From positions 23,711,628-23,775,627 of the forward strand of contig NC_084897.1 of assembly GCF_958979055.1 (NCBI RefSeq): DNA of 64,000 nucleotides. The letters are read 5' to 3'. The notes under the pieces are model-generated. The model was not told the DNA's origin, ran no database searches, and worked only from the letters and a program-made list of their open reading frames with translations. The DNA is from Alnus glutinosa. Lineage: Eukaryota > Streptophyta > Magnoliopsida > Fagales > Betulaceae. The translations under genes and the position numbers were made by a program. Positions 23,501 to 34,200 of this stretch are shown piece after piece; the first letter of the stretch is position 1; each line of letters starts with the position of its first letter.

Positions 23501-25130
23501 AGAAGGAAATGTACCCTTCTCTCTTCAACCATTTGTCCAACTCTATGGCTTCTTGAACGACACCTCCATCATTAGCCATAATACCAAGATCTAATTATTC
23601 TTGTCTTCGTTTGTGATTCCTAAATTTTTCCATGGTCCCCATAACGTTTTCAGAACTAGAAGGTAAGTGTTCTTCCACAATACCTGCAATTTCATGCCTT
23701 TGTGTTTCACCTTGTTGTAAACTCACTCCATCTTGTTGTTTAGTTTGTTGATTTCGAGACGGATATGGTTCCTCGATTGAGTCACCTTTTTGCTCTTCAA
23801 TGAATTTCACTTGTTTTAGTTGTTCCTCAGGCACTTCAACATGTTCTTTGCTCTCAATCTCAATAAGATTGTTCAATTGACTCAAAATCTGGTGAGCACA
23901 CCAAAATACTTTCTTGATCATTTACTAAAACCTTCATACCTTCTCAAAATTTGGCTCATTTGTAGAACCAACTCAATTAATACCTGATCACCTGGTGTTC
24001 TTTGCTACTATTCCATTGTAGGATCGAAGGGCTCTGATACCAATTGTAATAAACCTTTTTGATTTGTGATTGTAATTGATTGTAGTTGATTAGGATTGTA
24101 ATTTCTGATTTGATTTCGGAATTGTAAAAAAGGAATGGATAGAATGTATATGAATGTGAATGTATTTGGCCGGTTTGAGAGAGTCACTCTCCAAGGAAGA
24201 AGGAAAATCTTGTTTATTCTTCTCAATCCCCCTGATACATCATTCGTGGACTTTTATTCAAGTATTCAAAACAGGACTAAGCTTAACTACTTGCAACAGA
24301 ATGAAACTAACCCAAACAGAATACAAATGGGCTAACAACCCAACTAATCCTCCTAAGCTAATTACATGGACAATTATTCCAACTGGACTACATACCCCAC
24401 AACAACTAGACCCGTTACAATCTGACAAAAATCTCACTAAACGTCTACCTAATTTACTAACATACCCAGCCAATTGCATGAGATGAAACCGTATTAAAGC
24501 AACCAAAAGCTTCTTTTTCATTCTTAATAATTGATAATTAGCCTATAACATAATAATTTTTAAGATATGGAAAATACAAATCACCATCTACAATGAGCAA
24601 GCACAGTCTGAGAATTCATCCATCGGTCTTTCACCCCATTTCCGTCGTGAGTAATCACATGAAAAAGAAAAGAAAATTATGAAGTTCCCCAACTGCCACT
24701 CCAACCTAAAGAAATTATCAACAAACGCAGTACTTTTCCTCTTTATTTTCCCACGTTCTCTCGGCGACCTAACAGAACCATATAGTTTCTCATAAAGCAC
24801 CCGAAATTGAAATAACAGAGACGCAAATCTTCAACCGAACTCCACCCCTCATAATACAAAGCGCAAGGTCAAAGAAACCCTAGATACGCGAGCTTAAATT
24901 TTCAAAACAATAAAATTTTGACAAACATATTTTATTGAAAAATACCGATAGAGAGGAATGCGATGGTGGTACCTTTTGGGTGTGAACCATGAAGGAGTGG
25001 GAGCTGAGTCATTGATGCTGCTCCTCGCCATTTCTTCGACTTCGATGGAAGTAGCTTCAAAGGGCTTTGGTTCTTGGTCGACTACGTTGCGATGATTTTG
25101 CTTATTTACTTTTTCTGTTTCTTTATCCAT
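8556..25130 (-). CDS. SPNS: Spinster-type MFS transporter (probable sphingolipid transporter), 16 exons
   Basis: A predicted 12-helix membrane transporter of the major facilitator superfamily, Spinster clade; sphingolipid transport is a family annotation, not shown here. Coding exons, 5' to 3': 24973-25130, 20229-20360, 17987-18088, 17683-17787, 17502-17577, 17298-17372, 16327-16429, 16167-16223, 14104-14143, 12630-12727, 12107-12183, 11847-11960, 11122-11241, 10913-11041, 9202-9280, 8556-8689. They sum to 1599 nt (532 residues), with every junction in phase. Recognisable blocks are NMINYVDRGAIASNGVNGS (first helix), RMLVGVGEASFISLAAPFID, AYSYWGPKAGYN and CVKPSLRPLSMAIST with HIFGDVPSSPLVG. 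The start is the ATG at 25130; the N-terminus to PTPSWFTPKR is hydrophilic and cytosolic. The introns are very long because of inserted elements. The gene is almost surely intact. Confidence 0.95.
10059..10799 (+). mobile_element. 5'-truncated LINE (non-LTR retrotransposon), antisense in a Spinster intron
   Basis: An open frame running to a stop at 10716-10718 encodes the C-terminal zinc-binding part of plant LINE reverse transcriptase. It reads W-x-P-S-x-K-G-x-F-x-V-R-S-F-Y, then IWRTKVPLKVAFFAWTA, then the C-x2-C...H-x4-H-C knuckle (CCMCK and DHLLLHC) and a CLWRERNDRQFED block. A short 3' UTR ends in 'cttacttatc' plus poly(A). The 13-bp AATTATTTATTGG flanks it at 10046-10058 and 10800-10812: a target-site duplication from target-primed reverse transcription. 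Most of the element (ORF1, endonuclease, RT core) was never inserted. It lies between exons 14 and 15. Confidence 0.93.
12242..12350 (-). mobile_element. LINE 3'-tail fragment
   Basis: The block reads poly(T), then 'ataagtaattcaaatttatt', then a stretch like the LINE tails at 39893-40153 and 22718-22860. On the minus strand this is a short 3' end with its poly(A). It lies in Spinster intron 10. Confidence 0.55.
13196..13872. mobile_element. MULE-like MITE with long inverted arms
   Basis: The ends are inverted (GGGATAAATGCAAAATCA on the left; the right end, reversed, is AGGATAAATGCAAAATCA). The arms stay related over some 180 bp, for example 'cgtcaaaacacttgacg' against 'cgtcaaatgtcttgacaaa' and 'gataacacatgt' against 'acacatgtcatc'. 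Nine-base flanks TAAAATCTA (13187-13195) and TAAAATTTA (13873-13881) match 8 of 9, the size expected for Mutator-like insertion. The core at 13482-13608 is an unusually GC-rich block of GGCCACCCC/GGGGTGGC words. It lies in Spinster intron 9. Confidence 0.8.
14144..16166. other. Spinster intron 8 content
   Basis: At 14283-14470 the sequence 'ttggtccc...cgttagtgtgacag' resembles one arm of the MULE-like elements, without a partner. A (GGGA)n stretch runs from about 15059 to 15086 and a (GA)n stretch from 15087 to 15106. I found no other recognisable feature. Confidence 0.5.
19097..19427 (-). mobile_element. TRIM retrotransposon, 331 bp
   Basis: Two direct terminal repeats (19097-19216 and 19311-19427, about 117-120 bp) begin 'tgttaaaagt' and read through '...gtgggaca'. 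The internal part is under 100 bp and non-coding. Next to the high-coordinate repeat, the minus strand reads TGGTATCAGAGGC (19298-19310), a primer-binding site for initiator tRNA-Met. At the other side a purine tract (GTGAGGAGGCATA) adjoins the repeat. Flanks ATATA and ATATG match 4 of 5. The repeats differ at many sites, so it is old. It lies in Spinster intron 2. Confidence 0.85.
19495..20039. mobile_element. Inverted pair of LINE 3' tails
   Basis: The left part (poly(T), 'gataagtaaatttagtcttattgaaagcgtaaggcgcc', to about 19602) is a LINE 3' end on the minus strand; a shorter duplicate of its poly(T) end precedes it at 19501-19530. The right part ends 'gacgccttacgcttctcaataaaattatttcttac-poly(A)' at 20028-20039 and is a related 3' end on the plus strand. 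Between them is about 400 bp of unique-looking sequence without a preserved frame. Two opposed insertions are the simplest reading. Confidence 0.6.
20855..21469. mobile_element. PIF/Harbinger-like MITE inside the 3' LTR
   Basis: The ends are imperfectly inverted: GAGCATCTCCAGCAG on the left, and GATCATCTCCAACAAG when the right end is read inward. TTA flanks both sides (20852-20854 and 21470-21472), the target preference of PIF/Harbinger elements. It interrupts the LTR, whose other copy at 24045-24419 lacks it. Inside lies a near-perfect hairpin at 21322-21359 with 17-bp arms (GCTACAGTAAATAGCAA) and a 4-base loop. Confidence 0.8.
22955..23560 (-). pseudogene. Pentatricopeptide-repeat gene fragment, captured and decayed
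   Basis: On the minus strand the sequence reads QEAIELDKWLKREG near 23550, then a stop. A longer frame follows with RLDRFAFGKVVLLTVKLGDL, NRAFELQDVMKK and VTPNVFVYNVLGGFC, then KMFDEMLKREL. This is the PPR register (helix-turn-helix units with TPNVxxYNxLxxGxC). Frame changes and stops separate the pieces, and the repeats are shortened (GGFCTEKMFDEM lacks residues normally between them). It sits between the two LTRs in the element's orientation, consistent with transduplication. No function is expected. Confidence 0.65.
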
Positions 25131-25354
25131 TTTGTCACGCAAGCATCCTCCAAAGTCGACACTTTATCATCCAACAAACGGTCGCTTCTTCTCTTTTTCC
25201 CCTTTTTTTCAATCACTTTGTGATGGTAATTAGTAATTACTCGTGTTTGCTAACATTTTTATTTTTTATTTTGGAAAGGCGTTTCCATAGGGTTAAAATT
25301 GTTATTTGGTGTAGAATCTACATTTACGAAAATATTTTCTATAAAATTTGCTGA
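25131..25354 (-). promoter_or_regulatory. Probable leader and promoter side of the Spinster gene
   Basis: The 5' UTR and promoter of the minus-strand transporter must lie here and upstream. I see no convincing TATA box. A hAT-like element begins about 230 bp upstream of the start codon, so it may contribute promoter sequence. Confidence 0.35.
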
Positions 25355-25362
25355 CTTTGTAA

Positions 25363-25873
25363 TTAGGATTGAAAATACGAATGTGATTATTAATAATATT
25401 TACATCTGTATTAACATAATACGGTTATCATTTTTAGATATTCGCATTAAGCGATTATTATTTGCGTCTATACGGTTATTATCCATGATTTGCATATGAG
25501 GTAATTGACGATTTGGATTATTATTTAAATCTATATGTAAAATTAAATAATGCGGCTATTACTATATGCAAGATAAAATAAATTAATATTTCACTTGTTA
25601 CACAGTTCACAATTATCACCCTTAGATAGTCATTATCTCATTGAGTAATCGGGATTTTGATTACTAAAAAAATAAATTAAATGTAGTGAGGTATGACTTT
25701 GAGGTAATAGTGAAAAAAACCTAACATAATCTAAATGTCTTAAACTTACCAAATCCAACATGACATCATTTTAATGAATTTAATTAAATATATATTATAT
25801 ATAAAAATAACGCGAATGTATATGCGAATAGCGAATATGAACGGTTATTATCCGCTCGTTTTTCTTACCCCTA
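25363..25873. mobile_element. hAT-like MITE, AT-rich
   Basis: The ends are loosely inverted (TTAGGATTGAAAATACG on the left; the right end, reversed, reads TAGGGGTAAGAAAAACG). The flanks are CTTTGTAA (25355-25362) and CTTTGTAT (25874-25881), 7 of 8 identical. Both subterminal parts repeat 'cggttattatcc' and 'attcgcat' words in opposite orientation. There is no coding content. Confidence 0.65.
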
Positions 25874-26057
25874 CTTTGTATTACTTATAATAATGCAAAA
25901 TTGAAAGAAATGAGGACCAGGACAATGAGAGTTTCTTTTTCCTTTTTATTTACCCGAAGAAGGAATAAACTAATACTGCATAAAAAGAAAAAAGAAAAAA
26001 AATCATTTGTTATTTTAGTTTATTATCAATGAATTTTAACCAAAATAACATGTCTAG

Positions 26058-26641
26058 TAGGAGTGAAAATGCAGATGTAATTATTAGCTATATCCGTTTT
26101 CGCATAATGCGATTATCATTTTTATGTATTCACATTCGCATGATGCGATTACTATATGCATTCGCACGGTTATTACTGTTATTATCCACTATCCACGTAT
26201 GAGGTAATTGACATTTTGAGACTTAAAGTGTTAATTATTGCTTCTAGTAAATACAAAATGCATTATCTATAGTTGAATGCTATTATTCAAATCACATTTT
26301 CTAATCATTTTGCCATAAAATTTATATCTTATACATTATTCAGCTTCCTACATCATCTATTTACAATTGGTAAAAGAAATAATAGCATATAAGATAATTA
26401 AATCATAACAAATTATAAGAGTTTCTTAGTAGTGAAGTCCAACAACAATACAAACAATATCGTTTTAGTGAATGTAATTAAATATTTATATATTATATAT
26501 AAAGAAAAAAATGAATGCGATTAATAACCATATTGGTATACCCTAAAACCGCTATCCACATTTGCGGATAGTAGGCGCATTCACATATGCTAATAGCGGA
26601 TAGTGGGCGGGTACCATCCATTCGCATTTTCACCTATAATA
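26058..26641. mobile_element. hAT-like MITE with GCGAAT/ATTCGC subterminal repeats
   Basis: The left end TAGGAGTGAAAATGC and the right end read inward (TAGGTGAAAATGCG) are inverted. Subterminal sequence is rich in 'cgcat', 'gcggatag' and 'cggttatta' words on both strands. Possible duplications ATGTCTAG and TTATCTAG (7 of 8) need a few extra bases at the right end, so the right boundary is approximate. Confidence 0.55.
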
Positions 26642-26733
26642 TTATCTAGTCTCTATAGATATTTTTGAATTATTATTTTTTTAAAAAAAAAAAAAAAGAA
26701 GAAGAAGAAGAAAAAAAAAAAGTTAGAGAAGAG

Positions 26734-27959
26734 AACGGGTGGGTATAGGTCTGGTCAATGGTCGATATGAGGATTTTCGCTTACCGAACCGTCAAAGTCG
26801 GTTAAATTCGGTCAATATCCTGACTTCATTTCGACAACAATACATTTCAAAAATTTTGATTAATTCGGTAAACTTCATTAAATGTTGGTCGGTTCGGTCG
26901 GTTAAAGTCGATTAAGTTGTTTTATATTGGACGATGCCTATTTTTATGGGCAAAAAATGTGTTATGATTGACTTGCATTAACAATACTAGGTGCAGGAAA
27001 AGATATTTTACAAGTGCGTACTTCTTGAGGAAGAAAACTCCATGACTCATTGGAAATATATTTTATGGAAGATATTTCTAGTGCTACCTTCATTGAGAAG
27101 TAATTAAATATCTCATTATTGGATAAGTCATGATTGTAAAGATAATTCTTGAGAGGTTACGTGGCTTTACTTAGCTTAGCCTTGAAGTTTTCTTGTAAAA
27201 TATCTTGAAGTTCTCTTGCTATAAAAAGAGAGGTCCGGTTGCTGTTTGAAGAAGCCAACCGAAGTGAAAAAAAGCAAAAAGAAAGAGGAGTTTCTCTCTT
27301 CTTAAATCTGCTGTACAGCGATACACAAAAAGAGGTTTCTTTGATTTTCTTTTCTAGAGTGAGAGGAAAATTTAGATGTATTGGATATTTGAGTGATTTT
27401 TTTTCATGTAATTATTTTAATAGTGAATTTTTTTTACGTCTCCTATAATGGATGTACCTCAATTTGAGGGAACCACTTAAATCTGTGTCATTTATAAGTG
27501 ATTTATTTTTTCCCTTGTCTTCTTAATTTTTCGCATCTCACATGTAATGGGAAATAGGACTTATTTCCTTACAAAATGGGTTTTTTTTGGGGACCAAATG
27601 TTGTTTTTTTTTTTTTTTTTTGCCAAACAAGTAAAGCCGAAAATTTTATAACTACTAACGCCCATTTAATTACCTTTTCTCCTCTCTCTCTTTCTCTCTC
27701 TTTTTCGTCTTCATCCTTTCATCAACTTGAACAAAAAATCCACACATCTACTAAGTAAAACAATGTTGTCTCCCATGCTTCAGCTCGATCTAGGTTCGGC
27801 TTGGTTAACCGACAAAATAACACCTATACCGATTAACTGAATCGAACCGACGTCGGTATAAATTTTTTACTCTGACTAACTGACCACCGAAAGTCGGTAA
27901 AGACAGTAGGCAGTAGATGACGGTCGGTAGGCAATAATAGGATATTTTGCCTACCCCTA
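26734..27959. mobile_element. hAT-like element flanked by AGAGAAGAG duplications
   Basis: A perfect 9-bp repeat AGAGAAGAG stands at 26725-26733 and 27960-27968. The ends just inside are loosely inverted (ACGGGTGGGTATAGG and, read inward, AGGGGTAGGCAAAAT). Both subterminal zones repeat 'ggtcggtt', 'aaccgac' and 'aagtcggt' in opposite orientation. The middle is unrelated and resembles an inserted LTR. No transposase frame is present. Confidence 0.65.
26990..27560 (+). mobile_element. Possible solo LTR nested in the hAT-like element
   Basis: The block contains a TATA-like 'gctataaaaagagagg' at about 27218-27233, then a leader-like stretch and a T-rich 3' part ending near 'tttcgcatctcaca', the usual order of an LTR promoter, R region and terminator. 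I could not define matching 5-bp duplications, so it could be other inserted DNA. Confidence 0.35.
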
Positions 27960-28280
27960 GAGAAGAGGATTCAAGATCGGTAGGCTTGTAATTTTTCAAT
28001 AAATAAAAAAAGTTTTATTACAAATGAATGTTACGAAAATACATAATTATGTGAAAGTGTTGTCACACGTGGAATATATGTTCTTTGTCATTCTATTGAA
28101 GTTTAAACTTCTTTCAATTTATATAAACTTTTATTTGATTTTTTTTTTTTTTTTTTATTTGTTTCGCAGCATTAAGGGGGAAACCGGAAGGGATCTTTTT
28201 GTTCAATTCCTTACTGCTAACTCTTGTAATATGCTCGATCCTCGATGTAACACGCGCTAACATATACATAACGTCCTGCT

Positions 28281-31200
28281 TCACAAATTCTTTATGGCTG
28301 CGTAGGCAGAAGCATGCACGTCATAGCACTCTGCCTCCCAGGAAAAGTCCATTGCCATTGCGTCCATTATTTTTTGCTTCCATCTTGATGGGTTGTTCTC
28401 CTACACACAAACAAGACAAAGAAGCTCAAAAACTTTAGTACCCTTAACCCAAACAAAACATTTTCATCCATAATTAGTTTCCTCCATCGACTGCAGAATC
28501 AAACCAGAGGAGAAAAAGAAAAGAAAAAAGGAACTTCACAATCACATAAGTGTATTCATACAATTTCATCCAGGGCTTGGCTTAAGGACAGTCTTCCAAA
28601 GCCAGAACTGATGAACTGGGAGAATTTTGTGCTCTCATAGTTATGATCTACAAAGTGCCTGTCCAGTCATTGTACAGAGGCATGAAATTTTCTTTTTCTA
28701 ATGAGTTCAGAGGAAAAAGACAACTGAGTAATCTACTTTTCTACGTAAAAGAAAAATAAAGAGTTACCTGAATGTATTATCAGTGGAGGTTACTGCAATT
28801 GGAGCAGCTCCATATTTTAAAGCCTTGAGCTACATTTTTCAAATAACAAAAAAAAAAATCAACCAGGAAACAACATTTTGTAGAATACTCCATTACATTT
28901 ATAGAAACTTCATGCACAAGTGTGTGCACATGACCAAGTTGTCATACAAGAAGTTGTGGAAGCAGCAGCAAATTTATAACATGGGATAGTTCTCTATGAT
29001 AATTCAGCCAGGCATATAGACGACCAACAACTGCACGCAGAACTGAGAAGTGATCCAATACAAGGTAATGGCACTACGAGCACTAGAGATAGTCTAAGAC
29101 AGAACACATGTTTAGACAGAGAAAGGATTAGAATCATAAGAGCACATAGCCCTAGATAAATCAGTATGCGTGTAGTGAAAGAGGAAATTCATGTATCCAA
29201 CCCAAGTAGCGAAAATATGCACTTGAAGAAGAGATCCATGTAACGAACAGGATTTATGCATGTATTTATGTTGGTATGAGATCTCTTCAAAAAATTCGTA
29301 GTAAGAGAGAGAGAATTTACTGGCACTTGGAGCATAGGATCATGAAAAGATTGGCACATGATAATGTCAGATCCTGCAAAGACTAAATGTGATAGTGCTT
29401 CATCAAGTCCGTTTATGAATCTCACATTTTCATCCTGAGTAATTGGAAGAAAACATATATAGGTTATCAACTTATTTTTTTTTGATAAGTGAATTTATCA
29501 ACTTATTATAGCATGAAGCTCATCAAACAAATTATTATCTGTCATTGAATTAAATAACATGCAGCTTAGGAACGTAACAAAAAATTGTTAGCTTGAATGT
29601 TTAGGATGATGGGAATTTAGCTAAAAGCAAGAAAACTTTGAATACAAATGCAGTACTCTTTGATGTTTTTTTTATCTCTGTTCCAAATTTGTGTATATGA
29701 ATAACTTGTTGCAGGATGTCAAAGGCGAGGAAAAAAAGGCAGTAAGGCCTGCACCTTAAGGAGCTCTTGGATAGATTCCAGCACCCTATCTTTGCTTGAA
29801 TTTTTGCTAATATCCATGAAGATAAACTGTAGGAAACCACTTAACAATCTGATTAATGAGAAGTCCACTGGAAGAAGAGTAAACTTAGAAGCCAGGTATA
29901 TATCCACAGTTTTTACCAACTAATGTGGCGCATTACATTTCCCCTACTATCAACGAATGGTGACTTAGCTGTGATGAAAATAAAAACTACACTACCACAT
30001 CAGCTGGTAAGGGATTTTAGTAAAATTTAGCTACTAAGCCAATTTTCTTAGGAAAAAATGTAACCACAAACTCTAATAGAGACAACCACCTGGACACCTC
30101 TCCTGGTTGCATGCCGAACAACTGCCTTCAGGTTCCCCAGATCAATATCTGATACTTCAGCGATGATGCATCCAACCTGATAAAACATCACACCCTAACT
30201 TCAGTGGACATTCCATTAAAGATTAGAAAGAAAATAATAAAATTATGGAACACATGTTCGTTAAAATGAAGAGAAATGAAGTAGAACATCCCAATTTGCC
30301 AACCACCTAAAGACCAAGAAGGACACACCTAATGGTCCTTACAATGACTAACCTTTTCAAAATACATGAAGATGTACAGAAAAACATTAAATACATAAGA
30401 AGTGACATAGAAGAACACTATTACAATACAGATATTCAAATTCCACATGCATTATAGCGCAAGGATGCATTTTTCAACCTCAGCTGAAATAATTACTTCT
30501 GTTAACCATCATGTATATGGAAAATGGGTAAATTCTTCAGCCTCGTTTTATTGTAAAGAAAACCAATGAAACATTTTTTTTCTTATTGAATGTTAGGTTC
30601 AGTTCACGTTATGGCTAAGCAATTTATTCCACTGGAGTATTAGAGTCATATCATTGGATTTCAGAGCTGAGACAATATTACCTGCAATTAGTTCTGCTAC
30701 ATTCTCTGAAATGAACAGACCTGGACCATTTCATTATGTGGGACACACATGATTTGAGGTCCATTTACATGTAAGGTCCAGGTTCATCAAATCTCCACAA
30801 TAATTATAGAAACGATTAACTCTGCAAAGCTAGTGGCAAAAATGAACATTTGAAATAGACATGTTACCTACTTTGTACACAAAATATTCTAAGTAAAGAT
30901 TTGGTTGTGCCAAGTTCAAAGCAAGTAGACCTGCTATATAGACACACAAATGCATGCACATATACATACATATTAATGCGTGCATAATGGTAACATCCTA
31001 GTAGCCATACATAATATAGTCAAACAAATATCTAAACAGCAGACAACCCTCTATCCATATAATGCTTCTTACATACACAAACTCTTCTACAAAGAGAGAC
31101 ATCCATTTCCTGGAAACAGTACATATCCCATATTCACCTTAAGGTCTCAAATTTTCTTGTAGAAGATTCACACTTGATAAGATTTTGTTTCATCAGCAGT

Positions 31201-34200
31201 GTCCCCCCACAGCCACTTAGGTTACCGTCTTACAATTTAGGAAAAATTAATTTCTCAAGATGCAGAAAGCAATAAAGTTCAAAAGTAACCCCAGTTAAAA
31301 AAGTTACAAGAACAGCAGAAGCATTGTTGGATAACGCCAGGTGATGTTGTAACGCAACTCTGCAAACAACTTTCCCTTTCATATCCTTCACACTATAGTT
31401 TTCTGGAAGAAAATTGTCCTTGGAAGGATCCCAAATGGAGTTGTCAAATCCGCAGGGAGCAATAACCAACTTGTCCCTGCAAATATAGGGGAGAAATAAA
31501 AAAAAAAAAATAGCATAAGAAGGTACCATTCTCAAAGATACCAGGCAAGAAGGTAAAGGAGGAAAAAAAGAATACAGTATTATTTAAAAAAAAATGAAAA
31601 AAAAAAAAAAAAAAAATTGGCTAGAAGAAAGGTGTGCCCTATGCTTGTAACGACCCAAGGAAAATCGCTAGCCACATCTGCGCTATCACCCCAAAAGGAC
31701 TAGTCAATTTGAAGCTTTTCCAAGAATCCATTATAAAGTCCAGTTTCACCTAGTAACTAGGCAATGTGGGACTTAACACCCATGAGTATCTTTATAAACT
31801 ACTCACTCTGTGAACTATTCATCTCTTCCCAATATGGAACCGGGGTGTTACAAACTCCCCCCCTTAAACCCCTGACGTCCCCGTCAGGGTCATGTCATGT
31901 AGTGCTCTAGTGCCACATGACCTGGCGTTACTACCTGGCTCTGACACCATTTGTAACGACCCAAGGAAAAGCGCTAGCCACATCTGCGCTATCACCCCAA
32001 AAGGACTAGTCAATTTGAAGCTTTTCCAAGAATCCATTATAAAGCCCAGTTTCACCTAGTAACTAGGCAATGTGGGACTTAACACCCATGAGTATCTTTA
32101 TAAACTACTCATTCTGTGAACTATTCATCTCTTCCCAATATGGGACCGGGGTGTTACAATGCTATTTGGCCATTAAGTTTGTTACACCAAGAACTTCTTG
32201 CACCGCTTTAGTTTGCATGAAGGAGGGGGCGAATTAACAGAAACAAAGCATTGCAGAAGACAGAATAATGTATTATCCAAATTCAGGAACAAAGAACAAG
32301 CGTTACTTGTGGATGCCTTTTTTTTTTGTTTTGATAAGTTACTTACTTGTGGATGCTTAAGGTATGTTCCAATCCATGACTAAAACTACGAATGATCCTG
32401 CCTTTTGAGTGTATGGATGACATTATCACAACCTTATTAGAGTAAACAACTCCACCCTGCAAATTTGTATAGACTCGAAAATTTGAGTATTCCAGACAGC
32501 CAAAAGAAGCAAGAAGCTTCAGAGATTTTGCAATGAGGGATAGTACATCATAATATAAATGCTCAAAGCAGAGAATATATTGAATTTTTTTTGCCAAACA
32601 AAGAATTTCGGCAATATTTGTGATTGACAGTGTGTAAAAATAAAGAGGAAGCTTTAACAGGCAATAGAGCACACCTTCAAAATGTTGACAAGATGTGTCT
32701 TAGTGTTATCTTGCAAACGATCAGGACGGTGAAGTCTAGGAGGATCCAATCCACATAGTGAAAGTTTATCCGGTTGCTGAAGATGCTGAGTTATTAAACA
32801 CACAGAAAATCATATAATGTCAAGCTTGAAAGGATTCACTGGAAAACTCCAAGCAGGAGAGGTCAACAATAAAGAAACTTGCCTGTAAATCAAAGTCATG
32901 GCATGTCAATAATACTCTAGTAGCCCCAAGTCCCTGTATATACAAGCGAGAACACTTCTACTTGTGAGAATGATTCCCACAAAATATTTATATATAGTGA
33001 AACAAAACTAAAATGATGTGAAAGAAATCAACTGTCGCATGTTATGCAAAACCAAAAATCAGCCTTACAAAGCTTCACCTCAGCATAAAAGGAATTAGTG
33101 ATATGAAAATAAATCCTTTTCTAAACAAAGTCTAAGCTTAAAGACCGAACTTCACAGTTATCAATACGAGTTCCAATTGCCCAAATTCTGCTTATAGCCC
33201 ATTCATGAATTCATATGACTACTAGGTCATGATGAATAATTTCATCAAGAGTTCAACTGTGAGAGGCCATGGAGCGGATATGATAATTTTAACTCTCAAA
33301 ACCTATTAAAGTAGTTCCATCTATCCAGCTACCCATTGCTTTCCTTTTCTTTCACACACTAAGAATGCTTCCTCACTCATTACACTTGAGAAAGGAGGCT
33401 TGAAAAATGGCTCCATTCCGTCCAAGCAAAGCACCTGCAGAAGTGTACACATGTTGCTCCTCTTTCTCTTACGGAGTCTTATCTATACTGCAATTAGCAT
33501 GATGGTTCACTAGAGTAACTTTACCAAATTATTATATTCCTTTTCTCTTTTAGGATAAATATTTTTTTGAAGATTGTGGGGAAAAACTAAGATAAATTGT
33601 CTTCATAAAGCAACACAAAGCAAAACTGACTTCTAAGGTGCGAACATCACATTATACTGATACAACCAGGGGAAAAAAAACAAAGAATAATGAAAATGAG
33701 TAATCCAACACAAGTACTCAAATTATTCAACATGACAAAAGAAAAGCAGTTTCAAATTGCACCTGTTTAACAAATATATCCCAGAAAAGAGGCCCAACAA
33801 TAGAAGTCTCCCAGTTGTGTATGTGTAACACATCAGGCTGCTTTCCAGATTTTACAATATAGTCCAATGAAGCACGAGAGAAATAGGTAAACCTGAAGGC
33901 ATCAAATAGATAGGCCACTGCAAATGAAATTTTTAAGAACAGATCTATCACTATCATAAAACTAAAGGCCCTAATCAACATATTGGCATCATAAAATTTG
34001 GTGTATCTGATCCAAAGTGAGTGAAGTGCCATTACAACTGACTCTACAGGCGTCCTTTCTTGTGTTTTCCCCTGGTTGAAGGCCACAATTAGGGGATCCT
34101 GCTTCTGTTTAAGAATACAACTTTGATACAAATAAGATTTTTTTTCTTAAAAAAAGAAGAAGAAGAAGAAGAAGAAGTCCAGGTTCTTATTATTTTGAGT

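Larger units (their letters stand above)
20586..24419 (-). mobile_element. LTR retrotransposon derivative carrying gene debris, in Spinster intron 1
   Basis: Two related terminal repeats flank it: 24045-24419 (375 bp, 5' LTR on the minus strand, TGTAACGGGTC...TTTATTACA) and 20586-21608 (3' LTR, enlarged by a MITE). Just inside the 5' LTR the minus strand reads TTGGTATCAGAGCCC, a tRNA-Met primer site; just before the 3' LTR it reads GAAGGGGTGGGGTA, a polypurine tract. No gag-pol is visible in the roughly 2.4-kb interior. It holds a degraded PPR-gene piece, a membrane-protein-like frame (22161-22562, minus, unidentified), a Gln/Glu-rich frame (23595-23921, minus) and a LINE tail (22718-22860). 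LTR divergence by eye exceeds 10 percent, so it is old. Confidence 0.75.
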
